Source: Ramlibacter tataouinensis
Lineage (GTDB): Bacteria > Pseudomonadota > Gammaproteobacteria > Burkholderiales > Burkholderiaceae_C
DNA length: 64,000 bases
Direction of reading: 5' to 3'
Assembly (NCBI RefSeq): GCF_001580455.1
Contig: NZ_CP010951.1
Span: forward strand, 682,001-746,000
Part shown: positions 43,014-53,274 of the stretch, in pieces
Layout of the letters: every line of letters starts with the position of its first letter
How positions within the stretch are numbered: the stretch's first letter is position 1
Position numbers and translations under genes: made by a program
Notes under the pieces: model-generated
What the model was told of the DNA's origin: nothing
The model's input: the letters and a program-made list of their open reading frames with translations, nothing else
Databases searched by the model: none

Positions 43014-44099
43014 CTACCTCCCGGCCGCCGCGGTGGCAAGCACCGCCAGCGTCTCGTCGATGCGCGGCAGCTCCAGTCCGCGCAGCTGCGCCTGCACCTG
43101 CTGCAACTGGGTCGCCGCGGCCTGGGTCTTGCGCGAGTTCGGATCGAAGTACTTGCGCAGCGCCGCCGAGGCGGCGGCGGTGTCGGCCCGCGCGGCCTCG
43201 GTCTGCCGCGACAGCAGCGACAGGCGCGCGTTCAGGAGCTTGAGCTTGAGGTTTTCGCGCAGGAAGAAGGCCTGGTCCGGCGCCACCAGCACGGCCTCGG
43301 GCTGGTCGATGCGGCTCACGCGCACCAGCTTGCGCGCCTCTTCCCCGATGTCGGCCAGCACCACTTCCCACCATGAAGGCCTGGATGGCGCTTCCTGCCG
43401 TCGCGCCGGCTCCGGCGCCGCGGGAGCGACGGCATTGGCCAGCGGCAATTCGTCCACCTGGCGCGCCACTTCGTCGATACGCGCGAGCAGTCCCGGGACG
43501 TCGGTCACGGCCGCCGACTTGATCCGGTCGATGTCGCGCAGGATCGCTCCACGCACCCGCGCCAGCCGCGGCTGGCCGCCGCGCTCCAGGCGCTGGTCGG
43601 CGCTGCGCAAGGCCGCGAGCAGGGGCTCCACGCTGCCGGTCAGTTGCGCCTGCTGCTGCGCCAGCCGCAGCGAGGACTCGATGTCCACCAGCATGTTCTC
43701 GTCGCGTGAGCGGGACATGCTCTGGATCAGCTCTTCGACCTGCGAGCGCTGCAGCGCGACTTCGCCCAGCCGCGTGTCGAGCACGGTCTGGCGCGAGGCG
43801 GTTTCGCGGGCCAGCTCCTGCGCCTGCCTGGCCACCGCGCGCGCCTCGACGGCGTTGTTGCCGGCATCCTGGCTCTGTCGGGCGAGTTGCTCCTGGATGT
43901 TCGATAGCTTTTGCCAGAGCATGCCGCTGGCCACCAGCGACACCGCGGCCACCACGATCAAACCGTACATCAGGGCGCGCGGCACCACCACCGCGCCCGG
44001 GGCGCTGGTCTCGCCCTGAGAGCTCGCGAGGTTTTCCGGCTCCCCTGGGGCCGGAACCCGGCTCGAGTCGAGGGGCTGGCCTGCCGAATCCGATGTCAT
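43014..44099 (-). CDS. hemX: HemX-like membrane protein
   Basis: A 361-residue protein annotated in this family as uroporphyrinogen-III C-methyltransferase, although the SAM-binding motifs of real methylases are absent. A Pro-rich cytosolic tail precedes one transmembrane helix (about residues 44-64, LMYGLIVVAAVSLVASGMLW). The rest is mostly coiled-coil and helical, with LQRSQVEELIQSMSRSRDEN and a Gln/Arg-rich C-terminus. It is encoded between hemD and hemY, overlapping hemD by ATGA, and probably organises tetrapyrrole enzymes at the membrane. Confidence 0.85.
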   Translation of the reverse strand: MTSDSAGQPLDSSRVPAPGEPENLASSQGETSAPGAVVVPRALMYGLIVVAAVSLVASGMLWQKLSNIQEQLARQSQDAGNNAVEARAVARQAQELARETASRQTVLDTRLGEVALQRSQVEELIQSMSRSRDENMLVDIESSLRLAQQQAQLTGSVEPLLAALRSADQRLERGGQPRLARVRGAILRDIDRIKSAAVTDVPGLLARIDEVARQVDELPLANAVAPAAPEPARRQEAPSRPSWWEVVLADIGEEARKLVRVSRIDQPEAVLVAPDQAFFLRENLKLKLLNARLSLLSRQTEAARADTAAASAALRKYFDPNSRKTQAAATQLQQVQAQLRGLELPRIDETLAVLATAAAGR

Positions 44100-44863
44100 T
44101 CGAAAGATTCTAGGGCTGCCGTCACATCGGCCACGGCGGGCCGTGATTCACAAACAACACCGAAACCGGCTTCGCGCGCGGCCTGCGCAATGCGCGGATG
44201 CGTGGCCAGCGCACGGGCCCGGGCCCAGTCCTGGCCGGGCAGGCAGAGTTGCAGGTTGGCGACCGCCTGCGAGCTACTGAAGAGCCACACGGCGCCGCTC
44301 GCGCCGGCTGCCGCCTGTTCGCGCTCGGCCGCGGTCCACGCCGGCACTGCGCGCAGGTAGGCCATCACGGTTTGCACCCGGGCGCCGGCGGCGCGCAGCT
44401 GGACAGAGAGCCAGTCGCGACCACTGTCCTGGCGCTGGCCGGCCTCGCCGCCGCGCACGATGAGGATCCGGTCGGCCGGCTGCACCTGTGCCGCCACCTG
44501 TTCCCACAAGGCTTCCGAATCGAAGCGTGGCGCATCGTCGGCGGGTGAATCGATCTGGCCGTCGTGCAGCCCTTCCGCGGCCAGCGCCCGGCGCGTGCCG
44601 GTGCCGGGCGCCCAGGCACGCGTCGACCCGGGCCACGTCGCATCGGCCGGCCGGTGCGCGAAGAACGCGCGCGCGGCGTTTGCACTGACGAACATGACCG
44701 CCCGAAAAGAAGCGAGTGCACGCCAGGCCTCGTGCAGGGGTGCGGCATCGGGCACGCAGCGGATATCGATCAGCGGCAGGGCCAGGGTGTCGAAGCCGCG
44801 CTCCCGCAGCTGGCGCACCCAGGGGCCGGCTTCCGCCAGCGGCCGGGTGACGAGCACGCGCAT
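44096..44863 (-). CDS. hemD: Uroporphyrinogen-III synthase
   Basis: A 255-residue enzyme that closes hydroxymethylbilane to uroporphyrinogen III with inversion of ring D. The sequence of this family is poorly conserved; visible features are the N-terminal VLVTRPLAEAGPWVRQLRER, LPLIDIRCV, MFVSANAARAFFAH, ILIVRGGEAGQRQD and VWLFSSSQAVANL, in the order expected for the two Rossmann-like lobes. It lies 18 bases after hemC, the enzyme making its substrate. Confidence 0.9.
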   Translation of the reverse strand: MRVLVTRPLAEAGPWVRQLRERGFDTLALPLIDIRCVPDAAPLHEAWRALASFRAVMFVSANAARAFFAHRPADATWPGSTRAWAPGTGTRRALAAEGLHDGQIDSPADDAPRFDSEALWEQVAAQVQPADRILIVRGGEAGQRQDSGRDWLSVQLRAAGARVQTVMAYLRAVPAWTAAEREQAAAGASGAVWLFSSSQAVANLQLCLPGQDWARARALATHPRIAQAAREAGFGVVCESRPAVADVTAALESFE

Positions 44864-44881
44864 CGCCGGGGCCTGTTCGCG

Positions 44882-45787
44882 CTAGGAGTGCGCGCCGCCG
44901 GCGCGCAGACGCGCCGCGACTTCCGCGCCGAGCTGCACCGCGGCGGCAAGGTCCGCGCAGGCGGCCGCCGACTGCGCCCGCACCAGCGCGCCCGAACCCT
45001 CGGGGTCGCCCCAGGCGGCGCGCAGCTGCAGGTACTCGCCGGAGAAGGCCGCGTGGGCGGCCAGCGGCATCGAGCAACTGCCGCCCATGGCGCGGCTCAC
45101 CTCGCGTTCGGCCGCGACGGCCAGGGTGGTCGCATGGTGCGACAGCGGCTCCAGCAATTCGGCCAGGTCGCCGCGATCGCTGCGGATCTCGATGCCGAGC
45201 GCGCCCTGCCCCGCGGCCGGCAGCATCTGCTCCGGCTCGAAGATGGCGCGGATGCGGGACGCCAGTCCCAGCCGCTTCAGTCCGGCCGCGGCCAGCACGA
45301 TCGCGTCGTACTGCCCCTCGTCGAGCTTGCGCAGGCGCGTGTCCAGGTTGCCCCGCAGCGGCTCGATCCGCAGGTCGGGCCGCTGCGCGCGCAGCAGCAC
45401 CACGCGGCGCAGGCTGGAGGTGCCGACCACCGCGCCCTGCGGCAGTTCGTCGAGCGTGGCGTACCGGTTCGAGACGAAGGCGTCGCGCGGATCCTCGCGC
45501 TCCATCACGCAGGCCAGCATGAAGCCGGCCGGCAGTTCCATCGGCACGTCCTTGAGCGAATGGACGGCAATGTGGGCGCGCCCCTCTTCCAGCGCGACTT
45601 CCAGTTCCTTGACGAACAGGCCCTTGCCGCCGACCTTGCTGAGCGAGCGGTCGAGGATCTGGTCGCCCCGCGTGGTCATGCCCAGCAGCGACACCGGATG
45701 CCCGCGCTGCTCCAGCAGCGCCTTCACATGTTCTGCCTGCCACAGGGCGAGCCGGCTCTCCCGCGTGGCAATCACTAGCTGGCCCAA
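44882..45787 (-). CDS. hemC: Hydroxymethylbilane synthase (porphobilinogen deaminase)
   Basis: A 301-residue enzyme that polymerises four porphobilinogen units. VIATRESRLALWQAEHVKAL is the N-terminal signature; HSLKDVPMELPAGF, GTSSLRRVVLLRAQRPD and LRGNLDTRLRKLDEGQYDAI follow, and the dipyrromethane cofactor Cys is in MGGSCSMPLAAHA. The start is uncertain. I prefer TTG 45787, because AGGTGA lies five bases before it and the conserved sequence begins four codons later. GTG 45796 and ATG 45829 are in frame, but the ATG has no ribosome-binding site. Confidence 0.92.
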   Translation of the reverse strand: MGQLVIATRESRLALWQAEHVKALLEQRGHPVSLLGMTTRGDQILDRSLSKVGGKGLFVKELEVALEEGRAHIAVHSLKDVPMELPAGFMLACVMEREDPRDAFVSNRYATLDELPQGAVVGTSSLRRVVLLRAQRPDLRIEPLRGNLDTRLRKLDEGQYDAIVLAAAGLKRLGLASRIRAIFEPEQMLPAAGQGALGIEIRSDRGDLAELLEPLSHHATTLAVAAEREVSRAMGGSCSMPLAAHAAFSGEYLQLRAAWGDPEGSGALVRAQSAAACADLAAAVQLGAEVAARLRAGGAHS

Positions 45788-45865
45788 GATCGTCACCTGC
45801 AATGCTTCTACTGCCGCGGATGCTAGCATGCGCGCTGCTGAAAAACTAAGCACACACAGCCAGCC

Positions 45866-48685
45866 ATGCCGACCTCCGCCCCTGAAGCCAGCCCTTCCCC
45901 GTCGCGACGCGCGCGCGACAACGAACGCCCGCTGGTGGAGGATATCCGGCTGCTGGGCCGCATCCTGGGCGACGTGATCCGCGAGCAGGAGGGCGTCGAC
46001 GCCTTCGACCTGGTCGAGCGCGTGCGCAAGCTCTCGGTGGCGTTCCGGCGCGACGCCGACCACGACGCCGACCGCGCCCTCAAGGCCCTGCTCAAGTCGC
46101 TCACCACCGAGCAGACCGTGAGCGTGATCCGCGCCTTCACCTACTTCAGCCATCTGGCCAACCTGGCGGAGGACCGGCACCACATCCGCCGCCGCATCAT
46201 CCATGAGCGCGCCGGCGACACGCAGGAAGGCAGCATCGAGGTCGCGCTGGCCCGCCTGCGCTGGGCCGGCATCGCGCCGCGCACCGTGTCGCAGACGCTG
46301 GCGCAAAGCTATGTCTCGCCCGTGCTGACGGCGCACCCGACCGAGGTCCAGCGCAAGAGCATCCTGGACGCCGAGCGCGTGATCGCCACCCTGCTCACGG
46401 CGCGTGACGAAATCAAGGCGAGCGCCCTGCCCAAGGACGCGCTGGCCCCGCGCGAGCTGGCCGCCAACGAGGCGCAGATCCGCGCCCGCGTCCTGCAGCT
46501 GTGGCAGACGCGCCTGCTGCGCTTCACCGGCCTCACCGTCGCCGATGAGATCGAGAACGCCCTGTCCTACTACGAGGCGACCTTCCTGCGCGAGATTCCC
46601 AAGCTCTACGCCGAGCTGGAGCGCGAGCTCGGCCAGCAGCCGGTCGCCAGCTTCCTGCGCATGGGGCAATGGATCGGCGGCGACCGCGACGGCAACCCGA
46701 ACGTGACGGCCGAGACGCTGGAGTACGCGCTGCGCCGGCAATCGGAAGTGGCGCTGCGCCACTACCTGACCGAGGTGCACTACCTGGGCGGCGAGTTGTC
46801 GCAGTCCGCCTTGCTGGTGGACGTGACGCCCGGGATGCGCGCGCTCGCGGACAGCTCGCCCGACGTCACCGAGCACCGGCTCGACGAGCCTTACCGGCGG
46901 GCGCTCACCGGCATGTATTCGCGGCTGGCCGCCAGCCTCAGGGAACTGACCGGCGGCGAGGCGGCGCGCCACGCGGTGCCGCCCCAGAACCCGTACCTGC
47001 AGGCGGAAGACTTCCTGGTGGACCTGCGCACCATCGAAGCCTCGCTGCTGGCGCACCACGGCCAGCCGCTGGTGCAGCAGCGCCTGCATCCGCTGATCCG
47101 GGCGGTCGAGGTGTTCGGCTTCCACCTCGCCACCGTGGACCTGCGCCAGAGCTCCGACCAGCACGAGGCGGTGATCGCCGAACTGCTTGCGGTGGCGCGC
47201 ATCGAACCGCACTACGCGCGGCTGCAGGAATCGGCGCGCCGCGCCCTGCTGGTGCGGCTGCTGTCCGACGCCCGGCCCTTGCGGGTGCTGGGCGCCAGCT
47301 ACAGCGAACTCGCGCGGCGCGAGCTGGCCGTGTTCGAGACCGCCCGCCGCATGCGGGAGCGTTTCGGCGCGCAGGCGATCCGCCACTACATCATCAGCCA
47401 CACCGAAAGCGTGAGCGACCTGCTGGAGGTGCTGCTGCTGCAAAAGGAAGTCGGCCTGCTGCACGGCACGCTCGACGAGAAGGCGAGCGCCGACCTGATC
47501 GTGGTGCCGCTGTTCGAGACCATCGAGGACCTGCGCCACGCCGCGCCCATCATGCGCGAGTTCTACGGAACGCCCGGCATCGCCCGGCTGGTGCAGCGCT
47601 CCGGCAGCGAGCAGGACATCATGCTCGGCTACAGCGACAGCAACAAGGACGGCGGCATCTTCACCAGCAACTGGGAGCTCTACCGCGCCGAGATCGCGCT
47701 GGTGGAACTGTTCGACCAGATGGCCGGCGCGCTGAACATCCGGCTGCGCATGTTCCACGGCCGCGGCGGCACCGTGGGCCGCGGCGGCGGGCCGAGCTAC
47801 CAGGCCATCCTGGCGCAGCCCCCCGGCACCGTGCGCGGCCAGATCCGCCTGACCGAGCAGGGCGAGGTGATCGGCTCCAAGTACGCCAACCCCGAGATCG
47901 GCCGGCGCAACCTCGAGACCCTGGTGGCGGCGACGCTGGAAGCCACGCTGCTGCAGCCGACCAAGACGGCGCCCAAGGAGTTCCTGGCCGCCGCCGAATC
48001 CCTGTCGGCCATCAGCATGCAGGCCTACCGCACGCTGGTGTACGACACCCCCGGCTTCACCGAGTACTTCTTCGACTCGACGCCGATCCGCGAGATCGCC
48101 GAACTCAACATCGGCTCGCGCCCGGCCTCGCGCAAAGCCACCCAGAAGATCGAGGACCTGCGCGCCATCCCCTGGAGCTTCAGCTGGGGCCAATGCCGCC
48201 TCACGCTGCCCGGCTGGTACGGCTTCGGCAGCGCGGTGCGCGACTTCCTCGACGACAACCCGCAGCGTCCGCGGCGCGAGGGCCTGGCGCTGCTGCAGAA
48301 GATGTACAAGCAGTGGCCGTTCTTCCGCGCGCTGCTGTCGAACGTGGACATGGTGCTGGCCAAGAGCGACCTGGCCCTGGCCTCGCGCTATGCCGAGCTG
48401 GTCGGCGACGCGCGCCTGCGCAAGCGCGTGTTCGCGCTGATCGAAGCCGAGTGGCACCTGACCGTCGACGCCTTGCAGCAGATCACCGGCGAGCGCCAGC
48501 GGCTCGCCTCCAACCCGTCGCTGCAGCGCTCGATCCGGCACCGCTTTCCCTACATCGACCCGCTGCACCACCTGCAGGTCGAACTGGTGCGCCGTCACCG
48601 CGAAGGCAAGCTCGACGAGCGCGCCCGGCGCGGCATCCACCTGTCGATCAACGGCATCGCCGCCGCCTTGCGCAATACCGGCTGA
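45866..48685 (+). CDS. ppc: Phosphoenolpyruvate carboxylase
   Basis: A 939-residue enzyme that adds bicarbonate to phosphoenolpyruvate to make oxaloacetate and refill the citric acid cycle. The catalytic His is in VLTAHPTEVQRKSILDAE, MGQWIGGDRDGNPNV carries substrate-binding Arg, MLGYSDSNKDGGIFTSNW lies mid-protein, and the catalytic loop is FHGRGGTVGRGGGPSY. The C-terminus ends LRNTG, as expected for an enzyme whose last residues reach the active site. It is divergent from hemC, with a 78-base gap to the preferred hemC start. Confidence 0.97.
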   Translation: MPTSAPEASPSPSRRARDNERPLVEDIRLLGRILGDVIREQEGVDAFDLVERVRKLSVAFRRDADHDADRALKALLKSLTTEQTVSVIRAFTYFSHLANLAEDRHHIRRRIIHERAGDTQEGSIEVALARLRWAGIAPRTVSQTLAQSYVSPVLTAHPTEVQRKSILDAERVIATLLTARDEIKASALPKDALAPRELAANEAQIRARVLQLWQTRLLRFTGLTVADEIENALSYYEATFLREIPKLYAELERELGQQPVASFLRMGQWIGGDRDGNPNVTAETLEYALRRQSEVALRHYLTEVHYLGGELSQSALLVDVTPGMRALADSSPDVTEHRLDEPYRRALTGMYSRLAASLRELTGGEAARHAVPPQNPYLQAEDFLVDLRTIEASLLAHHGQPLVQQRLHPLIRAVEVFGFHLATVDLRQSSDQHEAVIAELLAVARIEPHYARLQESARRALLVRLLSDARPLRVLGASYSELARRELAVFETARRMRERFGAQAIRHYIISHTESVSDLLEVLLLQKEVGLLHGTLDEKASADLIVVPLFETIEDLRHAAPIMREFYGTPGIARLVQRSGSEQDIMLGYSDSNKDGGIFTSNWELYRAEIALVELFDQMAGALNIRLRMFHGRGGTVGRGGGPSYQAILAQPPGTVRGQIRLTEQGEVIGSKYANPEIGRRNLETLVAATLEATLLQPTKTAPKEFLAAAESLSAISMQAYRTLVYDTPGFTEYFFDSTPIREIAELNIGSRPASRKATQKIEDLRAIPWSFSWGQCRLTLPGWYGFGSAVRDFLDDNPQRPRREGLALLQKMYKQWPFFRALLSNVDMVLAKSDLALASRYAELVGDARLRKRVFALIEAEWHLTVDALQQITGERQRLASNPSLQRSIRHRFPYIDPLHHLQVELVRRHREGKLDERARRGIHLSINGIAAALRNTG

Positions 48686-48692
48686 GAACCCC

Positions 48693-49892
48693 CTAGTCCC
48701 CCAGCAGTTCGCCCACCGGCTTGAGCTGGTCGACGCGGTCGCAGACGGCCTTGACCACCATCAGGATGGGAATGCCCAGCAGCAGGCCCCAAACGCCCCA
48801 CAGCCAGCCCCAGGCCAGCACGCCGATGAAGACGGCGACCGGATTCATGCGGCTGGCGCGGCCGGTGAGCCAGGGCACCAGCAGGTTGCCGACGACGATG
48901 TGGATGGCGAGCGAAGCCGCCGCAACGTAGAACGCCATGTCGAACTCGCCGAATTGCAGGAAAGCCACCAGCGCCGCGGCACCGGTGATCACTGCCGAGC
49001 CGATGTAGGGGATCAGATTCAAGAGGCCCGCGCCCAGGCCCCAGACGCCGGCATGCTTGAGGCCGAGCGCCCAGAACGACAGGCCGGTCGCCACGCCCAC
49101 CAGGATGCTGGTAGCCACCTGCACCAGCAGGTAGCGCTGGATCTGCCCCGTGATCTCGTCGAGCGCCTGCACCGTGATCTTCTTGGTGGACAGTTCCGGT
49201 CCCGCGATCTTCACCAGCTTGCGCCGGAAGGTGTCGCCTGACAGCAGCAGAAAAAAAGTCAGGAAGATCACCACCAGGGTCTGCCCGATCAGGCTGGCCA
49301 GCCCCAGGGTGCCGCTCCAAAGATGCTCGCGCAGGTCGAAGTGCGGCTTCTCGATCACCACCCGCTGCACGCCCCGGGGCGGGGGCGGCGCCCCGGGACC
49401 GGCCGCGGCCGCCGCCTGCTCGAGCCGCTGGGCCGCCTTCTGCACGGTGTCCAGTGGCGCGCCGTTTGCCGTGCGCTTGCGGACCGCATCGCGCACGCGC
49501 TCTGCCGCCTCGGGCAGCGAATCGATCAACGCGTTCGCGTCGTCGGCAAAGGAATAGATGGACGCGCCCGCGCCGGCCAGCAGGCCCAGGATCAGCACCC
49601 CGGCGCTGAGCGCGCGCGGGACGCGCAGGCGCTGCAGCGCATCGACGATGGGCGACAGCGCGTAGCTCAGGAGCAATCCCAGCATCAGCGGGATGAAGAA
49701 GGCACTGGCCCATTTCAGCGTTGCCGCCACGAGCAGGACCGCCAGGACGATCAGCGTGGCGCTGCGCACCTGCACCGGCACCTGCAGCAAGGCGTTCGAC
49801 GCATCGTCGGAGTCGGCGGGCCCCGGCGCGACGAGCGGCGGCGCGCCGGGCTCGCGAGCCACCTTCTCGATTTCCGGGTCTGCTTTGTGCAT
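48693..49892 (-). CDS. AI-2E/PerM family permease
   Basis: A 399-residue polytopic membrane protein with about eight hydrophobic segments in the family's pattern. A paired block sits near the start (IVLAVLLVAATLKWASAFFI, LLLSYALSPIVDALQRL), a periplasmic loop of about 100 residues follows, and the conserved C-terminal block contains LIPYIGSAVITGAAALVAF and GVLAWGWLWGVWGLLLGIPI. Family members export autoinducer-2 or act as cation antiporters; the substrate here is unknown. ATG 49892 has GAGGGCAGG before it; a TTG at 49913 would overlap the regulator gene. It ends seven bases from the ppc stop. Confidence 0.87.
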   Translation of the reverse strand: MHKADPEIEKVAREPGAPPLVAPGPADSDDASNALLQVPVQVRSATLIVLAVLLVAATLKWASAFFIPLMLGLLLSYALSPIVDALQRLRVPRALSAGVLILGLLAGAGASIYSFADDANALIDSLPEAAERVRDAVRKRTANGAPLDTVQKAAQRLEQAAAAAGPGAPPPPRGVQRVVIEKPHFDLREHLWSGTLGLASLIGQTLVVIFLTFFLLLSGDTFRRKLVKIAGPELSTKKITVQALDEITGQIQRYLLVQVATSILVGVATGLSFWALGLKHAGVWGLGAGLLNLIPYIGSAVITGAAALVAFLQFGEFDMAFYVAAASLAIHIVVGNLLVPWLTGRASRMNPVAVFIGVLAWGWLWGVWGLLLGIPILMVVKAVCDRVDQLKPVGELLGD

Positions 49893-49902
49893 GCGCCTGC
49901 CC

Positions 49903-50634
49903 TCAGCCGGCAAGCGCCTCCCGCACCGCGCTCAACTGCCGCCGCGAAACCGCGACCAGTTCGTCGATGCCGTTCAAGCGCACTGCCCAGCCTTCGCCTT
50001 CTTCCGGGTCGTCGTGCTTCTCCAGCGCGCGCAGGGCTCGCCGGGCCACCAGCGCGTTCCGGTGCACGCGCAGGAAGTGCGCCTGGTGGCGTTCCTCGAG
50101 CTCGCTGAGCGACGCATCGAGGATATAGCTTCTGGCTGAAGTGCGCACAGTGATGTATTTGAGCTCGGCCTTGAGGTACAGCACCTCGGCCATGGGGACG
50201 CGCTCGGTGCGGCCGCGATCCTGGATGAGCAACACCGTTTCGGCGTCCTCGACCGCAACGGGCATGCGCGCATGGCGTTCCACCTTCTCGAGGGCGGCGC
50301 GCAGGCGCTCGAGCCGCACCGGCTTGGTCAGGTAGTCGACGGCCTCCAGCTCAAATGCCGCCACCGCATGTTCGGCGTGCGCCGTCACGAACACGATGGC
50401 GGGCCGCCGGCGCGAAGCGCGCAAGGCGCCGGCCAGCGACAGGCCGTCGGTGCCGGGCATGCGCACGTCCAGCAGCACGGCGTCGAATTCCTTGTGGGCC
50501 AGCTGCTCCATCGCCTGCACGGCATTGGCGGCCTCGCCGGCCACCACCGCCACCGGCGCGCACTCGGCCACCAGCGTGCGCAGCCGCGAGCGCGCGAGCG
50601 CTTCGTCATCCACCAGCAGCAGTTGCAGGCTCAT
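49903..50634 (-). CDS. algR: LytTR-type response regulator, AlgR-like
   Basis: A 243-residue regulator. The receiver domain starts LLLVDDEALARSRLRTLV with the acidic pair at residues 9-10; the phosphoacceptor is about Asp56 in DAVLLDVRMPGTDGL, and the Thr and Lys positions appear in VTAHAEHAV and YLTKPVRLERL. A LytTR DNA-binding domain follows (about 135-235), with MAEVLYLKAELKYITVRT and FLRVHRNALVARRALRAL. Gene order with argH, a sensor kinase and hemC-hemD matches the pseudomonad algR locus, where AlgR controls type IV pili and exopolysaccharide. Orthology is inferred from order and domain layout. Confidence 0.82.
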   Translation of the reverse strand: MSLQLLLVDDEALARSRLRTLVAECAPVAVVAGEAANAVQAMEQLAHKEFDAVLLDVRMPGTDGLSLAGALRASRRRPAIVFVTAHAEHAVAAFELEAVDYLTKPVRLERLRAALEKVERHARMPVAVEDAETVLLIQDRGRTERVPMAEVLYLKAELKYITVRTSARSYILDASLSELEERHQAHFLRVHRNALVARRALRALEKHDDPEEGEGWAVRLNGIDELVAVSRRQLSAVREALAG

Positions 50635-50644
50635 GGTTGCAGAC

Positions 50645-51685
50645 TCATGCCGGCTCCACCGGCACCTCGACGCGCACTTGGTAGACCCCGTCCTTCAGGA
50701 CCGCCTGGAACTGGCCCTCCACGTCGTGCAGCAGCCGCAGCCGCTCGCGCACGTTGTCCTGTGCCACGCCCAGGCCGCGCTCGCCCTGTCCGGCGGGCAC
50801 CGTGTTCGTCACCTTGATCACCACGCTGCCGCTGCGGCGCTGCGTCTTGATCCTCACCTGCGCTCCCGCGCCGCTAGGCTCGACCCCGTGCTTGACGGCG
50901 TTTTCCACCAGCGGCTGCAGCATCAGGGGCGGCACCCGCGCGCCGTCGGCGGCCGGATCGAGCGACCACGCCACCTCCAGCCGCTCGCCGAAGCGCACCT
51001 GCTCGATGTCGAGGTAGCGCCGGGCCAGCGTCACTTCCTCGCCCAGCGTCACGGATTCGCCCGGCGCCGCCAGGGCATGCCGGAACAGGTCGCTCAGGTC
51101 CTCGAGGATCGCTTCCGCGCGGGCCGGGTCCTCGCGCACCAGCGCGATCGCGCTGTTGAGGGTGTTGAACAGGAAATGCGGCCGGATGCGCGCCTGCAGT
51201 TCCGACAACCGGGCTTGCGCATCGGCCGGCATGCGGCCCTTGGCGCGCAGCACCAGGGCCGCCACCAGGGCCGCGGCCAGCAGCGCCCCGGCGGCGGCCG
51301 AGGCCACCCAGGGCGCGCGGACGATGAAACCGTACATGCTCAGGACAGCGCATCCGTACAGTCCGGCCAGGGCGCCGAGCAGCACGCCGAAAGCCTGCTG
51401 GCCGGCGGCCGGCAGGCGCGCCAGCACGCTCTTGAGGCCGCAGCTCACCACCAGCCAGGCCAGCGTGGCCGGCAAGGCCGCGCCGCTGAGCACCGCCGTC
51501 TGCAGCAGCCAGTCGGCCACGCTGCCCGCGCTGAACAGGGCGCCCACCGCCATCACCGTCTCGACGAACAGCACGGCGCGCAGCACCACCCCGACCTGGC
51601 AGGCGTCGTAGACCAGCGGACGGCGCGCCGGCCCGGCCGCGGCGGCAGGGGTGGGGAAGGTCGATAAAATTTGCGAATCGTTCAT
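50645..51685 (-). CDS. algZ: LytS/AlgZ-type sensor histidine kinase
   Basis: A 346-residue membrane kinase of the His_kinase (PF06580) type. Four or five hydrophobic segments fill residues 30-140. The phosphoacceptor His is in LQARIRPHFLFNTLNSAIAL near residue 168, and the ATPase domain has VPPLMLQPLVENAVKHGVEP (N box) and GERGLGVAQDNVRERLRLL (G box). It lies 10 bases upstream of the response regulator and divergent from argH. This matches AlgZ/FimS of pseudomonads in position and architecture; the signal sensed is unknown. Confidence 0.82.
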   Translation of the reverse strand: MNDSQILSTFPTPAAAAGPARRPLVYDACQVGVVLRAVLFVETVMAVGALFSAGSVADWLLQTAVLSGAALPATLAWLVVSCGLKSVLARLPAAGQQAFGVLLGALAGLYGCAVLSMYGFIVRAPWVASAAAGALLAAALVAALVLRAKGRMPADAQARLSELQARIRPHFLFNTLNSAIALVREDPARAEAILEDLSDLFRHALAAPGESVTLGEEVTLARRYLDIEQVRFGERLEVAWSLDPAADGARVPPLMLQPLVENAVKHGVEPSGAGAQVRIKTQRRSGSVVIKVTNTVPAGQGERGLGVAQDNVRERLRLLHDVEGQFQAVLKDGVYQVRVEVPVEPA

Positions 51686-51770
51686 CGAGAAGCGGTTTTG
51701 CGCCGATTATTGGTGATCTTGCCCGACCCGACTCCAGGGGCCAACCATCCGCGCGCCCCATGCCACGCCT

Positions 51771-53162
<1,392 letters not shown>

Positions 53163-53182
53163 GGCGCTTCGGCGCCGGTTTT
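53163..53182 (+). terminator. argH terminator-like hairpin with TTCG loop
   Basis: Directly after the argH stop, GGCGC and GCGCC pair around a TTCG tetraloop, and GGTTTT follows on the plus strand. The stem is short but the loop is the very stable UUCG type. It probably ends or weakens argH transcription before the dehydrogenase gene. Confidence 0.55.
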
Positions 53183-53216
53183 GAGCAGATTTCCGACGGC
53201 CGTCAAATTTGCTCAA
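53181..53216. promoter_or_regulatory. Nested dyad upstream of the 2-hydroxyacid dehydrogenase gene
   Basis: Two 12-base arms (53181-53192 and 53205-53216) are inverted repeats with one mismatch, and between them lies a perfect 10-bp palindrome (53195-53204). The structure is in the 112-base gap before a lactate-dehydrogenase-like gene, the sort of place where a GntR- or LysR-type operator would be found. It partly overlaps the tail of the argH terminator, so part of it may be termination structure. Confidence 0.4.
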
Positions 53217-53274
53217 GACCAACGGCCGCGCCAGCGGCTAGCATTCGGGCATCCAGAAGAGTCAGGAGACGAGC

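Noticed and set aside
44882..48640. A continuous minus-strand frame joining hemC to the antisense of ppc
   Set aside because: Only the hemC part (44882-45787) shows a known protein. The rest is the mirror of the well-supported ppc gene.
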